64,000 bases of DNA. Origin: Flavobacteria bacterium BBFL7 (GTDB lineage Bacteria > Bacteroidota > Bacteroidia > Flavobacteriales > Flavobacteriaceae). Shown piece by piece: positions 34,028 to 43,293 of the stretch. Each line of letters begins with the position of its first letter. The stretch's first letter is position 1. A program made the translations under genes and the position numbers. Where the stretch lies: positions 354,352 to 418,351 of the forward strand of contig CH672375.1 in assembly GCA_000153385.1 (NCBI GenBank), written 5' to 3'. The notes beneath the pieces were generated by a model. That model did not search any database, was not told where the DNA came from, and worked only from the letters and a program-made list of their open reading frames with translations.

Positions 34028-34882
34028 CTACTGTATGTTATTAGGTATGCCTTGATAATCTCCTGGAAAAATGATGTAATATTGATTTAAATATGTTGTA
34101 TTTTCTATATGATAATGATACTCTGCAGTAGTTGTATGCTGCGTTGTTGAAGTATGACCACCAGAAGCATCTAAATCTGTTGGATAAGTACCGGTTGAAT
34201 TACATTTTCTACCGTAAATAAAGAAACCATCACCTATAATACCTACTAATGCATCGTCATCATCAGAAAAAGCCTTAGGCTCTAAATGGTAGTGATAACT
34301 TTGTGGTCCTGTGTGCGCAGCCGTATAATCTAAAGACCCTACAGCACTATCGAGTGGCACATTAGGACCTTCTTCGTCATTATAAATCATGGAACCACTA
34401 ACTGCAATTCCTATAGCACCTAATCCTGTTGAAGATGAACTAGTGGCCAGTGTAGGAGATGCTGGTATCGTTAAAGAATAAGAACCATTAAAGTCATCTA
34501 TATTTCCAGGAGCCATGTTTGCAAAGCTGGTAACCGTAGGATCAACGTATAAAGGATGATTAACTGCCGCGGCTGGTGTAGTTAGTGTATTCCCCATAGG
34601 ATCTACAGCGCTACGTGCTGTTGTATTAGACCAGTAAGGCGATGTATGATTAGGCAATCCATTGCTTTCGATAATTACTGTGGTTCCACTAAGCATTATG
34701 GTAACGTTATTGCTATCAAAATCAGCAAAGGCTGCGTGAAGTTCTGTTGTGCCAGTTCCGTCACCATCATCTGTAGTTATACCACCGTCATCATCGCTAG
34801 AAGTACAAGAGTAAACTCCTGCCATAGAAATTATCGCAATCCCTAAATAAGTAAGGAAAGTTTTGCTTTTTGAAAGATTCAT
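34028..34882 (-). CDS. YHYH-domain lipoprotein
   Basis: Exported lipoprotein (TYLGIAIISMAGVYSCTSSD, lipobox Cys26) with an Asp/Gly/Thr-rich linker at 28-46. The rest matches the YHYH family: GLPNHTSPYWSN, the motif QSYHYHLEP, VGIIGDGFFIYGRKC, and a closing AEYHYHIENT, with repeated Tyr-His that could bind metal. YHYH proteins are often found beside Sco or copper-related genes in marine bacteria, and here Sco is two genes downstream. First gene of the three-gene cluster. Confidence 0.88.
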   Translation of the reverse strand: MNLSKSKTFLTYLGIAIISMAGVYSCTSSDDDGGITTDDGDGTGTTELHAAFADFDSNNVTIMLSGTTVIIESNGLPNHTSPYWSNTTARSAVDPMGNTLTTPAAAVNHPLYVDPTVTSFANMAPGNIDDFNGSYSLTIPASPTLATSSSSTGLGAIGIAVSGSMIYNDEEGPNVPLDSAVGSLDYTAAHTGPQSYHYHLEPKAFSDDDDALVGIIGDGFFIYGRKCNSTGTYPTDLDASGGHTSTTQHTTTAEYHYHIENTTYLNQYYIIFPGDYQGIPNNIQ

Positions 34883-34983
34883 ATATTTTAATGGTTTGTG
34901 CGACTTATATTTAAGTGCTGTTCATTGATATAAAATTTAGACTATTAAAAAATCTAAAGGTTTAATCAGCTCTTAAAGAAAAG

Positions 34984-35433
34984 TTATCTACCATTAACTA
35001 CAGGCTTTATCTCAATCTCAAAATTGACAGAATTTGCTATGAAACATAACTGGTGCGCTTTTTCATGCAATTGTAAAGCCAATTCATTTTGATCATCATT
35101 TTTTAAGGTAATCACAGGATTCAAATTTACTTCTTTGAAACCACCGCTAGAATCATCTTTTAATTCTAAGATCCCTATAGCGTTATCCTTGTATTCTTGA
35201 ATGTCAATTCCATTTTGCCCACATATATAGAAATATGACATCATATGACAGGATGATAGGGCACTTAACAAAAGTTCTTCTGGATTATATAAATCTCTAT
35301 CTCCTTTAAATTCACCAGCAGCAGAAATAATTATATCTTCTTTACCTTTTATTTTGGTAACATGTGATTTTGCGTTGATAAACATTCCTTTTTCCCACTG
35401 AGTCTGCACCTCAAAAAAGAAATCTTTTTTCAT
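34984..35433 (-). CDS. OsmC-family protein (thiol peroxidase-like)
   Basis: Small alpha/beta peroxidase-like protein that reduces organic hydroperoxides. The two conserved cysteines are visible in the helix LLSALSSCHMMSYFYICG and in AHQLCFIANSVNFEIEI near the C-terminus, and the family Arg/Glu region (NPEELLL) is present. The ATG at 35433 is chosen (MKKDFFFEV) because the longer frame begins inside the preceding PAP2 gene; with this start the gene follows that stop directly. Co-transcribed with the PAP2 phosphatase. Confidence 0.9.
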   Translation of the reverse strand: MKKDFFFEVQTQWEKGMFINAKSHVTKIKGKEDIIISAAGEFKGDRDLYNPEELLLSALSSCHMMSYFYICGQNGIDIQEYKDNAIGILELKDDSSGGFKEVNLNPVITLKNDDQNELALQLHEKAHQLCFIANSVNFEIEIKPVVNGR

Positions 35434-35434
35434 T

Positions 35435-36025
35435 CTAAAGCGTTGTGGATGTTGAAGAAGCTGGTGCATATTTCGCTTTCGCGAAAGCGTATAAACGATA
35501 ACATAGCCAGCCTATAATTGCCCCCATAAACATACCCATAGAAACATCACCAGGATAATGTACACCTAAATACACGCGACTATAAGCCACTAAAATTGCC
35601 CATATAAAAAGAAGGATTCCCGTAATTTTATGTGATTTTTTAATCATGTGCCACATAAAAACAGCTAATGCCATCGCATTACTAGCATGTCCACTATAAA
35701 AACCATAAGTACCACCACTTTTCCCTACCTTAGAAATCAAACCTTCTAAGGCTGGTTCTCTAAATGGTCTTAATCGTTGTACCCATGTGTTCTTAAATAG
35801 CATCGCAACTTGATCACTTATCGCAACTAATAATGCAATTGTGATTAACGCTATAATCAATTCTTTTTTATTCAACTTTTTAAATAGTACATAAAACAAG
35901 TACAGATAAAGTGGAATCGCATAGAATTTATAAGTAATGATATTGAAGATTAAATCGACTGTATCGTTTCCCCAATCATTCAACAAAAGCATTAAATCCC
36001 AGTCTAGCTGTTTAATATCTTCCAT
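35435..36025 (-). CDS. PAP2-family membrane phosphatase
   Basis: Integral membrane phosphatase related to undecaprenyl-diphosphate and phosphatidylglycerophosphate phosphatases. All three motifs are seen: KNTWVQRLRPFREP (KxxxxxxRP), YSGHASNAMA (PSGH-type) and SRVYLGVHYPGDV (SRxxxxxHxxxD). Five membrane helices in 196 residues. Its start overlaps the stop of the small acidic gene upstream by one base. A palindrome copy encodes AFAKAK in the basic C-terminal tail. Confidence 0.92.
   Translation of the reverse strand: MEDIKQLDWDLMLLLNDWGNDTVDLIFNIITYKFYAIPLYLYLFYVLFKKLNKKELIIALITIALLVAISDQVAMLFKNTWVQRLRPFREPALEGLISKVGKSGGTYGFYSGHASNAMALAVFMWHMIKKSHKITGILLFIWAILVAYSRVYLGVHYPGDVSMGMFMGAIIGWLCYRLYAFAKAKYAPASSTSTTL
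35475..35488. repeat. GCTTTCGCGAAAGC palindrome, copy 6
   Basis: Perfect copy in the PAP2 gene, read as YAFAKAK ten codons before the stop. Confidence 0.9.
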
Positions 36026-36255
36026 TATTCTTTATCATAGATAGCACACTGCTCGTCGTAGAATCGACTAGCTTCTTCGATTAGGTTCTTGGTTTCTTCC
36101 TCAAGTTCTTCCTTATCTTTTTTATCAATGTCTTCTAGAAATTCTAGAGTATCATCTTTTAAATTAATCACAAATCGTGGATAATCGAGGTGTACTACAA
36201 AAATATCTTCGGGATGGTGAGCGTTATCGCCCATAAGAAATCTAGGGAAAGCCAT
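36025..36255 (-). CDS. Small acidic protein of unknown function
   Basis: 76 residues, no signal or membrane segment. The first half (PRFLMGDNAHHPEDIFVVHL, DYPRFVINL) is followed by a highly charged helix (EELEEETKNLIEEASRFYDE) that could form a coiled coil. I recall similar short proteins in many flavobacteria but no function. It shares a one-base overlap with the PAP2 gene and is the first gene of that transcript, divergent from lptB. Confidence 0.75.
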   Translation of the reverse strand: MAFPRFLMGDNAHHPEDIFVVHLDYPRFVINLKDDTLEFLEDIDKKDKEELEEETKNLIEEASRFYDEQCAIYDKE

Positions 36256-36397
36256 TTTATTAATTCAGAGTTAGGATTAAGAGATGAAGATTTTTATTGA
36301 TTACTTAAAGTACATTTACAATTACTCAACGATCACTTAATTTCGTTTTTTAATTCTAGTGCAATCTAAGAAATTCTAAATTCAGAATTATAAAAAG

Positions 36398-36405
36398 TAT
36401 CTTTG
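36398..36405 (+). promoter_or_regulatory. -7 promoter box TATCTTTG of lptB (leaderless arrangement)
   Basis: Perfect TAnnTTTG ending 4 bases before the lptB ATG at 36410. With the usual distance from the box to the +1, transcription would begin at or next to the A of the start codon. Confidence 0.65.
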
Positions 36406-36409
36406 TTTT

Positions 36410-37156
36410 ATGCAACAACTAAGAGCAGACAATTTACAGAAGTCCTATAAAGGCAGACCAGTGGTTAAAGGTGTTTCTTTTGAAGTCAACCAAGGTGAGA
36501 TCGTAGGTCTTCTAGGTCCTAATGGTGCTGGTAAAACCACTTCATTTTATATGACTGTAGGATTAGTAAAACCTACTGGTGGTGACGTATGGTTAGATGA
36601 TAAAAAGATCACTCAATACCCAATGTACAAACGTGCACAAAATGGTATAGGTTATCTAGCACAAGAAGCTTCTATTTTCAGAAAGCTTACTGTAGAACAA
36701 AATATACTAGGTGTACTGCAATTAACTGACCTTTCTAAAAAAGAACAGAAAGAGAGATGTGAGATGTTGCTAGAAGAGTTTAGTCTAGAAGATAGACGTA
36801 ATCGTAACGGTGATTTATTAAGTGGTGGAGAAAGAAGACGTACAGAGATTGCTCGCGCTCTTGCGACTAACCCAACTTTCATCCTACTGGACGAGCCATT
36901 TGCAGGTGTAGACCCAGTAGCTGTAGAAGATATACAACGCATCGTCGCACAGTTAACTAAAAAAAACATAGGAATTCTTATCACTGATCATAACGTACAA
37001 GAAACGCTGGCTATTACGGACCGTACCTACCTGATGTTTGAAGGTAATATACTTAAGCATGGTAGCCCAGAAGAACTGGCAGAAGATGAAGTAGTACGTC
37101 GAGTATATCTAGGACAAAACTTTGAACTGCGCAAGAAAAAGTTGTTTATGGATTAA
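36410..37156 (+). CDS. lptB: LPS export ABC transporter ATPase LptB
   Basis: Cytoplasmic ATPase that powers LptFG extraction of lipopolysaccharide. Walker A G36-PNGAGK42-TT, the LptB-type Q-loop segment [20 protein letters not shown], signature [16 protein letters not shown], Walker [14 protein letters not shown] and the switch His in [12 protein letters not shown] are intact; 248 residues is standard. Single gene with an almost leaderless promoter. It converges on pssA, with a 48-base gap without a convincing hairpin. Confidence 0.96.
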   Translation: MQQLRADNLQKSYKGRPVVKGVSFEVNQGEIVGLLGPNGAGKTTSFYMTVGLVKPTGGDVWLDDKKITQYPMYKRAQNGIGYLAQEASIFRKLTVEQNILGVLQLTDLSKKEQKERCEMLLEEFSLEDRRNRNGDLLSGGERRRTEIARALATNPTFILLDEPFAGVDPVAVEDIQRIVAQLTKKNIGILITDHNVQETLAITDRTYLMFEGNILKHGSPEELAEDEVVRRVYLGQNFELRKKKLFMD

Positions 37157-37204
37157 GTGGTCTTCCAAAGACTATCGCATATTTAAAACCTTATCAAGTA
37201 ATGA

Positions 37205-37960
37205 CTACGGCGTCTTAGTGAGTGAATTATGAATTACACTCATTAATATATATAGCACAATTATACATGGTACAGCATATACCTTAAGTGTTATAATCAT
37301 GGCGATACATAAGGCTATAAAAACCCATCGTATTTCGTTATTTCTCCATCCAAAACTTTTGAATTTCAAGGCAAATAATGGTAATTCTGCGTTTAATAAA
37401 AAACAGCTTATCATAGTGATTATTATTAAGGCATATGGATTATTGAGCAAACTAAATATCCAATCACTGGTAGTAATTTGAGCTATAATCCCTAGTGAGA
37501 TAATAAGAATTGCATTTGCTGGAGTAGGTACACCAATAAATGAATCTGTCTGACGTGTATCTATATTAAATTTGGCCAGCCTATATCCACTAGCTGCAGT
37601 AATTAAAAAACCTAAAAAAGTGATTTCTTTAAAAAGACTGGTTGCACTACTCCATCCTAGGTCGCCATTCACAGCAAATAATGTAGAAGAGTGACCAGTA
37701 GCATCTGCAAGCAACTGGCACATCACAATACCAGGAACTAAACCACTGGTTATCATATCTGCAAGAGAGTCTAATTGTGTCCCTAATTCACTAGAAACTT
37801 TTAGTAATCGTGCCGCTAGACCATCAAAGAAGTCAAAGAAAATACCTAATGCTACAAATATACCAGCAAAAATCAACTCGTCTTTAAAAGCATATACCGC
37901 AGCGATGCAACCAGATAATAGGTTTAACATCGTTATAATATTGGGAATCCATTTCTTCAT
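37205..37960 (-). CDS. pssA: CDP-diacylglycerol-serine O-phosphatidyltransferase
   Basis: Membrane enzyme that makes phosphatidylserine, precursor of phosphatidylethanolamine. The CDP-alcohol phosphotransferase motif is complete (DFFDGLAARLLKVSSELG, then TQLDSLADMITSG). The N-terminus PNIITMLNLLSGC is the usual PssA pattern, and about seven helices follow over 251 residues. Other CDP-alcohol transferases are possible, but the N-terminal sequence points to PssA. A near-consensus -7 box (CATATTTG on the minus strand) lies just upstream of the ATG. Confidence 0.92.
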   Translation of the reverse strand: MKKWIPNIITMLNLLSGCIAAVYAFKDELIFAGIFVALGIFFDFFDGLAARLLKVSSELGTQLDSLADMITSGLVPGIVMCQLLADATGHSSTLFAVNGDLGWSSATSLFKEITFLGFLITAASGYRLAKFNIDTRQTDSFIGVPTPANAILIISLGIIAQITTSDWIFSLLNNPYALIIITMISCFLLNAELPLFALKFKSFGWRNNEIRWVFIALCIAMIITLKVYAVPCIIVLYILMSVIHNSLTKTP

Positions 37961-38069
37961 AATACAAATATGCAGTTTTCTACGATACTTGTTTCAACTT
38001 GATATGCAATATCCTAGGATTTTGCTAGTTATTTAGTGAGAAACCTAGATATTTGCAGCTAGATTATAT

Positions 38070-39152
38070 ATGACCCGAAAAGCAAATTTTATCATCGTAT
38101 TGTGTTGCGTTCTCGCTTTCGCGAAAGCGTATTCACAAACCTCTAGAGCATACTCTAATGAATTCTTAAATATAGGAGTTGATGCCGCAGCACTAGGAAT
38201 GAGTAATGCCGTAGTTGCCAGTACTAATGATGTAAACGCTGGATACTGGAATCCTGCAGGATTAATGCGCGTTCAAGAACAAGAGATTAGTGTAATGCAT
38301 GCTAACTATTTTGCAAATATTGCACAGTATAATTACGGTGCTTTTGCCATGCCTATCGACGACTTTAGCGCATTTGGCTTTTCAGTCATACGGTTTTCTG
38401 TAGACGATATATTAAATACAACTCAATTAATCGATCAACAAGGAAATATTAATTATGATCGTATTTCGACCTTCTCAACTGCAGATTGGGCGTTCACATT
38501 TTCTTATGCAAGAGAATCACAATTAGACGGTTTTAGTTATGGTGGTAATGTGAAAGTCATACGACGAGTTATAGGAGAATTTGCAAATGCATGGGGATTT
38601 GGCTTTGATATAGGCGCACAGTTTAAACGTGGTGATTGGGAACTAGGTTTTATGGCTAGAGATATTACAACCACCTATAATACCTGGACCATCGATGAAG
38701 AAAAATATGCCGAAGTTCAAGGTGCAGTAGCCAATCAAAATCAAGCTTTACCTGAAACGACTGAAATCACTTTACCCAAATTGCAATTAGGTATAGCACG
38801 TACCTTTACCTTCCACTACGACCATGTACTTACTGCCGAGGTTGATTTAAACATGCGTTTTATACAAACTAATGATATTATTTCAAGTAATGCCGTTAGT
38901 GCATCACCAGCATTTGGATTGCAGTATGGTTTTACTGATTTGGTTTTTGTTAGAGCCGGAATGGGAAATTTTCAAAACATACAACAACTAGATGGAAGTG
39001 ACAATGTTAGCTTCCAACCCAATATAGGTATAGGCTTTAAATACAAAGGGATTGCGGTAGACTATGCACTTACTGACATAGGAGATTCTAGTGAGGCTTT
39101 ATACTCTAATATTTTTTCTCTTAAAGTAGATTTATCTACATTCTCAAGGTAA
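38070..39152 (+). CDS. PorV/PorQ-family outer membrane beta-barrel protein
   Basis: Related to the type IX secretion shuttle components PorV and PorQ. A signal peptide (NFIIVLCCVLAFAKAYSQ) precedes FLNIGVDAAALGMSNAVVAS and NAGYWNPAGLMRV, the UPF0164/FadL-like N-terminal plug pattern of this family, then alternating beta strands to a barrel-type end (YSNIFSLKVDLSTF). It is the kind often named PorV2 in flavobacteria. The palindrome copy at 38115 encodes the end of the signal peptide h-region (AFAKA). Confidence 0.85.
   Translation: MTRKANFIIVLCCVLAFAKAYSQTSRAYSNEFLNIGVDAAALGMSNAVVASTNDVNAGYWNPAGLMRVQEQEISVMHANYFANIAQYNYGAFAMPIDDFSAFGFSVIRFSVDDILNTTQLIDQQGNINYDRISTFSTADWAFTFSYARESQLDGFSYGGNVKVIRRVIGEFANAWGFGFDIGAQFKRGDWELGFMARDITTTYNTWTIDEEKYAEVQGAVANQNQALPETTEITLPKLQLGIARTFTFHYDHVLTAEVDLNMRFIQTNDIISSNAVSASPAFGLQYGFTDLVFVRAGMGNFQNIQQLDGSDNVSFQPNIGIGFKYKGIAVDYALTDIGDSSEALYSNIFSLKVDLSTFSR
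38115..38128. repeat. GCTTTCGCGAAAGC palindrome, copy 7
   Basis: Perfect copy in the PorV-like gene, read as LAFAKAYS directly before the predicted signal peptide cleavage site. Confidence 0.9.
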
Positions 39153-39195
39153 GTTTTATTCCCGTATTAGTAAATATTGGATTTTTTAATACTTA

Positions 39196-39203
39196 TAAGT
39201 TTG
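39196..39203 (+). promoter_or_regulatory. -7 promoter box TAAGTTTG of lnt
   Basis: Perfect TAnnTTTG, 24 bases upstream of the ATG at 39228, with a TTG 16 bases further upstream. Confidence 0.5.
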
Positions 39204-39227
39204 ATAACTTAGCAGCTTATATTTCTT

Positions 39228-40835
39228 ATGAAGTTTACAAGTCTCCTTCTCGCATTATTATCTGGTATATTATTATGGTTAGGATGGCCTACTTATGGTT
39301 TTCCTTTACTATTATTTGGTGCTTTTGTGCCTTTATTAATTACTGAACAGTACATCAGAAAAACTAATTTGAAGAATAAAGGATGGCGTGTTTTAGGACT
39401 ATCCTATCTCAGTTTTTTTATTTGGAATATGGCTACTACCTGGTGGTTATATCTCGCTACAGGATTTGGAATGTGGTTTGCTGTCTTGGTAAACAGTTTA
39501 TTAATGTCATTAGTATTTTTAATCTATCATCAATTTGCCAGGAAAGCTTCTCAAGGAGCTGCATTTACATTTTTAATATGTCTATGGATGAGCTTTGAAT
39601 ACATGCACTTGCATTGGGACTTTTCATGGCCATGGCTTAATCTAGGTAATGGATTTAGTGAGTTTACCAATTGGATACAATGGTATGAATATACTGGAAC
39701 TTTTGGAGGAACTTTATGGATATGGTTATTAAATATCGTTTTGTTTTATACTATTACACGCTTGCGCGAAAACGGATTTACCTTAAAAAATCTACTGATC
39801 AAGTTGCTCACACCAATTGGTATCATTTTAATACCTATTGCAATTTCTCAAATCATAAGACTCAATAACTTTGAAATCAATAAAGGAAAAGGTACCGAAA
39901 TACTTATTATCCAACCCAATATTGATCCATATAAAGAAAAGTACAACACCAGTAATGATAAGGTAGCTCAACTTATCATTGATCTTGCCCTACCTGAATT
40001 GACCCAAGACACAGAGTTTATTATCGCACCAGAAACTGTCATAGCAGATAATATAAGAATTAGCCAAGTTCCTTATCATCCAACTTTACAAAGATTAAAA
40101 GGCAACTTCTCCTCTTTTCCTAATTTAAGTTACCTAGGTGGTATATCACTAGTTGATGTCTTTAAAAATCCAGCACAAGCAACTAGTCAAACTAATCTAG
40201 CTAGTGATGGCGTTACTTATTATAATGATTATAACAGTGCCATGTTTTTTAATTCTTCAGGCCCGACAGAACTTTATCACAAATCAAAACTAGTAGTAGG
40301 TGTTGAAAATTTTCCTTATAAAGGATTATTACAGCCTGTATTAGGTGACGCAATGATCGATTTGGGCGGAACGGTATCTACTAAAACAACACAAAAAGAA
40401 CGTAGCGTTTTCACATCTTTTAATAAAACCCATATAGCACCAATTATATGTTATGAATCAGTTTATGGAGAATATGTAACTGATTATGTAAATAATGATG
40501 CAGATTTCCTCGCTATTATTACTAATGATGCGTGGTGGGGTAATACACAAGGCCATCAACAACATTTAAGTCTAGCAAGGTTAAGAGCGATTGAGTCTAG
40601 ACGATGGATTGTTAGAAGTGCTAATACTGGAATTAGTGCCATAATTGACCATCGCGGTAACATTATTCAGTCATTAGGTTATGGTAAACAAGGTATAATA
40701 AGTGGTACAATTAGGAAACGTGATAACATTACTTTTTATGTAAAACATGGTGACTATATAGTTCGAGTAGCAATGTTTATGGGGATTTTCACTCTTCTTT
40801 TTGCCTATACAAAACGTCGTAAAAAACATTCTTAA
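39228..40835 (+). CDS. lnt: Apolipoprotein N-acyltransferase
   Basis: Adds the third acyl chain to lipoproteins on the periplasmic face. About seven N-terminal membrane helices (residues 1-200) precede a nitrilase-fold catalytic domain at about 220-500 with the Glu-Lys-Cys triad: Glu269 in FIIAPETVIA, Lys352 in YHKSKLVVGVENFPY, and Cys408 in PIICYESVYG. A last membrane helix lies at about 510-528. The LxxFGEY loop reads VGVENFPY, as in other Bacteroidota. Consistent with the many lipoproteins in this window. A weak degenerate palindrome (CGCTTGCGCGAAAACGG) sits at 39769-39785. Confidence 0.95.
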   Translation: MKFTSLLLALLSGILLWLGWPTYGFPLLLFGAFVPLLITEQYIRKTNLKNKGWRVLGLSYLSFFIWNMATTWWLYLATGFGMWFAVLVNSLLMSLVFLIYHQFARKASQGAAFTFLICLWMSFEYMHLHWDFSWPWLNLGNGFSEFTNWIQWYEYTGTFGGTLWIWLLNIVLFYTITRLRENGFTLKNLLIKLLTPIGIILIPIAISQIIRLNNFEINKGKGTEILIIQPNIDPYKEKYNTSNDKVAQLIIDLALPELTQDTEFIIAPETVIADNIRISQVPYHPTLQRLKGNFSSFPNLSYLGGISLVDVFKNPAQATSQTNLASDGVTYYNDYNSAMFFNSSGPTELYHKSKLVVGVENFPYKGLLQPVLGDAMIDLGGTVSTKTTQKERSVFTSFNKTHIAPIICYESVYGEYVTDYVNNDADFLAIITNDAWWGNTQGHQQHLSLARLRAIESRRWIVRSANTGISAIIDHRGNIIQSLGYGKQGIISGTIRKRDNITFYVKHGDYIVRVAMFMGIFTLLFAYTKRRKKHS

Positions 40836-40838
40836 AAG

Positions 40839-40864
40839 AATAGAATCAGAATACTGATGCTATT
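40839..40864. terminator. Possible bidirectional terminator between lnt and the glycan locus
   Basis: AATAGAATCAG-AATA-CTGATGCTATT: an 11-base stem with one mismatch, between two convergent genes and overlapping the last codons of the sugar transferase. T tracts are weak, so the assignment is tentative. Confidence 0.4.
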
Positions 40865-42251
40865 GCCCTTTAAAGAAAACTATAGTGCTTAAAGTTTTCA
40901 CTATAATTCTCAAGTCTAAGAACAAACTACGATGTTTTATATAATATAGATCATACTGCAATTTCCTAAGACTATCTAATTCAGATTCACCATATTTAGT
41001 TTTGACTTGTGCCCATCCGGTTAAACCTGGATTTACAACATGTCTTGTTTCATAAAACGGGATTTTTTCAGATAGTTGTTTTACAAATACAGGTCGCTCA
41101 GGTCTAGGTCCTATAATACTCATTTCTCCCTTTAAAATATTATAGAATTGTGGAAACTCATCCAGACGAGATTTTCTTAAAAACTTTCCAAATGCAGTAA
41201 TTCTACTATCATTTTTAGTGGCAAATTGAGCTCCATTAACCTCGGCATTTTTAACCATGGTTCTAAATTTATAAATCTGAAAAGACTTACGATTCTTACC
41301 TATACGTTCTTGTTTATAGAATAAAGAACCTCTATTCCCTAAAAGATTTCCAATAAAGATAAAAGGTATTAATACTAGGCTTAAAATTAGACCCAATAGC
41401 GAGCATATAATGTCAAACAATCTATGGTATACCATATAAAGTTTGTTCTGATTACTACGTGCAAATGGGAAGTACTTATAAAAATCTTTACCTACATATT
41501 GCACTGGTACACGATCTGTAATTTCCTCATAGATTTGTGTATACTCTCGTACTGAGAAACCATTTTCTACCAGCTCAATTAACCATTCATAAAGTTCTGG
41601 TGTGATTCCTTCTACATTTGAAGATGCGATAACAATCTCGCTCACCTCTTGTCCTTCTAATCGATCTTTGGCCTGTTGTATAGTCAGGATACTAATACGA
41701 TCATCATGACCTATATCCAGTTCCCTATCTGTATTGATATAACCAGCAATTTTATAATTAGGATCTGCTTCTTGTAAGGTTTCTGCAACTTGACCAGCAT
41801 CAGTAGCATCAGCAATAATTAAAATATTTTTATAAAACCTAGAACTAGAAAAGAGTTTTATATAAAGTGCACGCCAGATTAATAGAGATAAAGTGATGGC
41901 TAGATAAAAATATAAAATCTGTAATCTATTCTCTGGTAAAGATGGTGTTAAGAAAGGTGTCAACAGGTAAACTAACGAAGTAATAGAACTGGTAAAAACC
42001 ACACCTCTTAAGGTAGAAGTAATACGACTAGCCTTTTGTAAATGGTATAATTCAAATACTGTCGCAAAAAAAAGCAAATATCCACCTAGCAGTATAATCC
42101 ATGACCAGTGTTCTTCATTAATTTTAAAATAATCAAAATTAAATACTGTAGCTACTAGGTGTAAAGCACCTAAAACGACAGCCACATCTATGATTCGTAA
42201 TAATACCTTACGCTCAGATATTTCAAAATGTATAGAACCTGGTTGGGACAT
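40860..42251 (-). CDS. Polyprenyl-phosphate sugar-1-phosphate transferase (WcaJ-like)
   Basis: Initiating transferase that puts the first sugar phosphate on undecaprenyl phosphate. Four N-terminal helices (about 20-130), a cytosolic Rossmann-like CoA-binding-type region (about 140-265, starting FYKNILIIADATDAG), a fifth helix at about 275-300, then the C-terminal bacterial sugar transferase domain: YKFRTMVKNAEVNG, RKSRLDEFPQFYNILKGEMS, IIGPRPERPVFV. The Asp-Glu and Arg-Pro-Glu catalytic elements are intact. It is the distal gene of the leftward locus, yet catalyses the first step. Sugar specificity cannot be read. Confidence 0.92.
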   Translation of the reverse strand: MSQPGSIHFEISERKVLLRIIDVAVVLGALHLVATVFNFDYFKINEEHWSWIILLGGYLLFFATVFELYHLQKASRITSTLRGVVFTSSITSLVYLLTPFLTPSLPENRLQILYFYLAITLSLLIWRALYIKLFSSSRFYKNILIIADATDAGQVAETLQEADPNYKIAGYINTDRELDIGHDDRISILTIQQAKDRLEGQEVSEIVIASSNVEGITPELYEWLIELVENGFSVREYTQIYEEITDRVPVQYVGKDFYKYFPFARSNQNKLYMVYHRLFDIICSLLGLILSLVLIPFIFIGNLLGNRGSLFYKQERIGKNRKSFQIYKFRTMVKNAEVNGAQFATKNDSRITAFGKFLRKSRLDEFPQFYNILKGEMSIIGPRPERPVFVKQLSEKIPFYETRHVVNPGLTGWAQVKTKYGESELDSLRKLQYDLYYIKHRSLFLDLRIIVKTLSTIVFFKGQ

Positions 42252-42279
42252 TATTCAATTTGGGGCTCTAAAGATAAGA

Positions 42280-43293
42280 TTACCCTTCAAATAATTGAAG
42301 CCATAGTAGTTTAACTTTATTCCAATCAAAATTTTCGGCAGTTGCTCGAGCATTTTCCGATACTTGCTCACATTCAATTCTATTATTTATCAAGTAGGTA
42401 ATATGACTCACCATTTCATCAACTTGAAAAGGTTTAGTGAGAAAACCATTTTCTGAATTTTTGATCAAGTAAGGAATACCTCCTACATCTGTTGATACTA
42501 CAGGAAAACCCAGCGCCATAGCTTCTATTACACTTACCGGAAGGTTATCAAAATTAGAGGTGTTTAAAAAAATATCATAATTATCACTTAACGTGATCCA
42601 ATCTTCTTTATCGAGCAACCCAGTAAATTCTACCGTTAAATTCTTTTGAGCTGCAATAGAGATACATTTCTTCATCGAACCATCTTTATCCGGTCCGACC
42701 ATGCATAGCTGCGCATCAGGGAATTTTTCAGATAAAACATCAAGTACTTCTAGCGCCATTTCAGGATTATAAATATCTGCAAATGACCTGACCCATAGTA
42801 ATCGAGGTTTTATCTCAGCTCTCTTTTTAAATGTATACTTTTTTAAATCAATATGATTTGGAATTTTTATCAGCTGTTTGTAGTTCGCTTTCGCGAAAGC
42901 GTCTATCAAATAATCACTAGGACTCACCACAGTATGTGCATTATTAATAAAGGCCTGAAAAGCTTTGGGATTTTTAAGTAATCGATCTGGTAAATTCCCA
43001 CCATGCAATATAGGTATATATCTAATCTTTAAAGACTTACACAACCTTGCTATTGTTATAGCGTACCAAAAATTACGAGTACTATACGTATCAATTAAAA
43101 CGAAATGAGCCCAATTTCTACTTAAAAAAGTTAAACGCATCATATGCAGTAACCTTGCGCTTGTATTTTGCACTGATGAGGCATAACGTAATTTAAACCC
43201 TTCTTGCTGAAGTAATGGGCCAAGTATATCTATAGTGGTAGCAGTGCGACCTTTATCTGCTAACTTATTGCCTATGTATAAAATATTTTTCAT
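42280..43293 (-). CDS. Glycosyltransferase, family 4 (GT-B)
   Basis: Retaining GT-B glycosyltransferase. The nucleotide-sugar half is clear at about 165-330: RLLWVRSFADIYNPEMALEV, LCMVGPDKDGSMKKC, and the EX7E-like region SNFDNLPVSVIEAMALGFPV with VSTDVGGIPYLI. The N-terminal half is shorter than usual for GT4 (337 residues in total). It overlaps the polymerase stop by one base. A palindrome copy encodes DAFAKANYK in the interdomain region. Confidence 0.88.
   Translation of the reverse strand: MKNILYIGNKLADKGRTATTIDILGPLLQQEGFKLRYASSVQNTSARLLHMMRLTFLSRNWAHFVLIDTYSTRNFWYAITIARLCKSLKIRYIPILHGGNLPDRLLKNPKAFQAFINNAHTVVSPSDYLIDAFAKANYKQLIKIPNHIDLKKYTFKKRAEIKPRLLWVRSFADIYNPEMALEVLDVLSEKFPDAQLCMVGPDKDGSMKKCISIAAQKNLTVEFTGLLDKEDWITLSDNYDIFLNTSNFDNLPVSVIEAMALGFPVVSTDVGGIPYLIKNSENGFLTKPFQVDEMVSHITYLINNRIECEQVSENARATAENFDWNKVKLLWLQLFEG
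42887..42900. repeat. GCTTTCGCGAAAGC palindrome, copy 8
   Basis: Perfect copy in the GT4 gene, read as DAFAKA near the hinge between the two GT-B halves. Confidence 0.9.
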
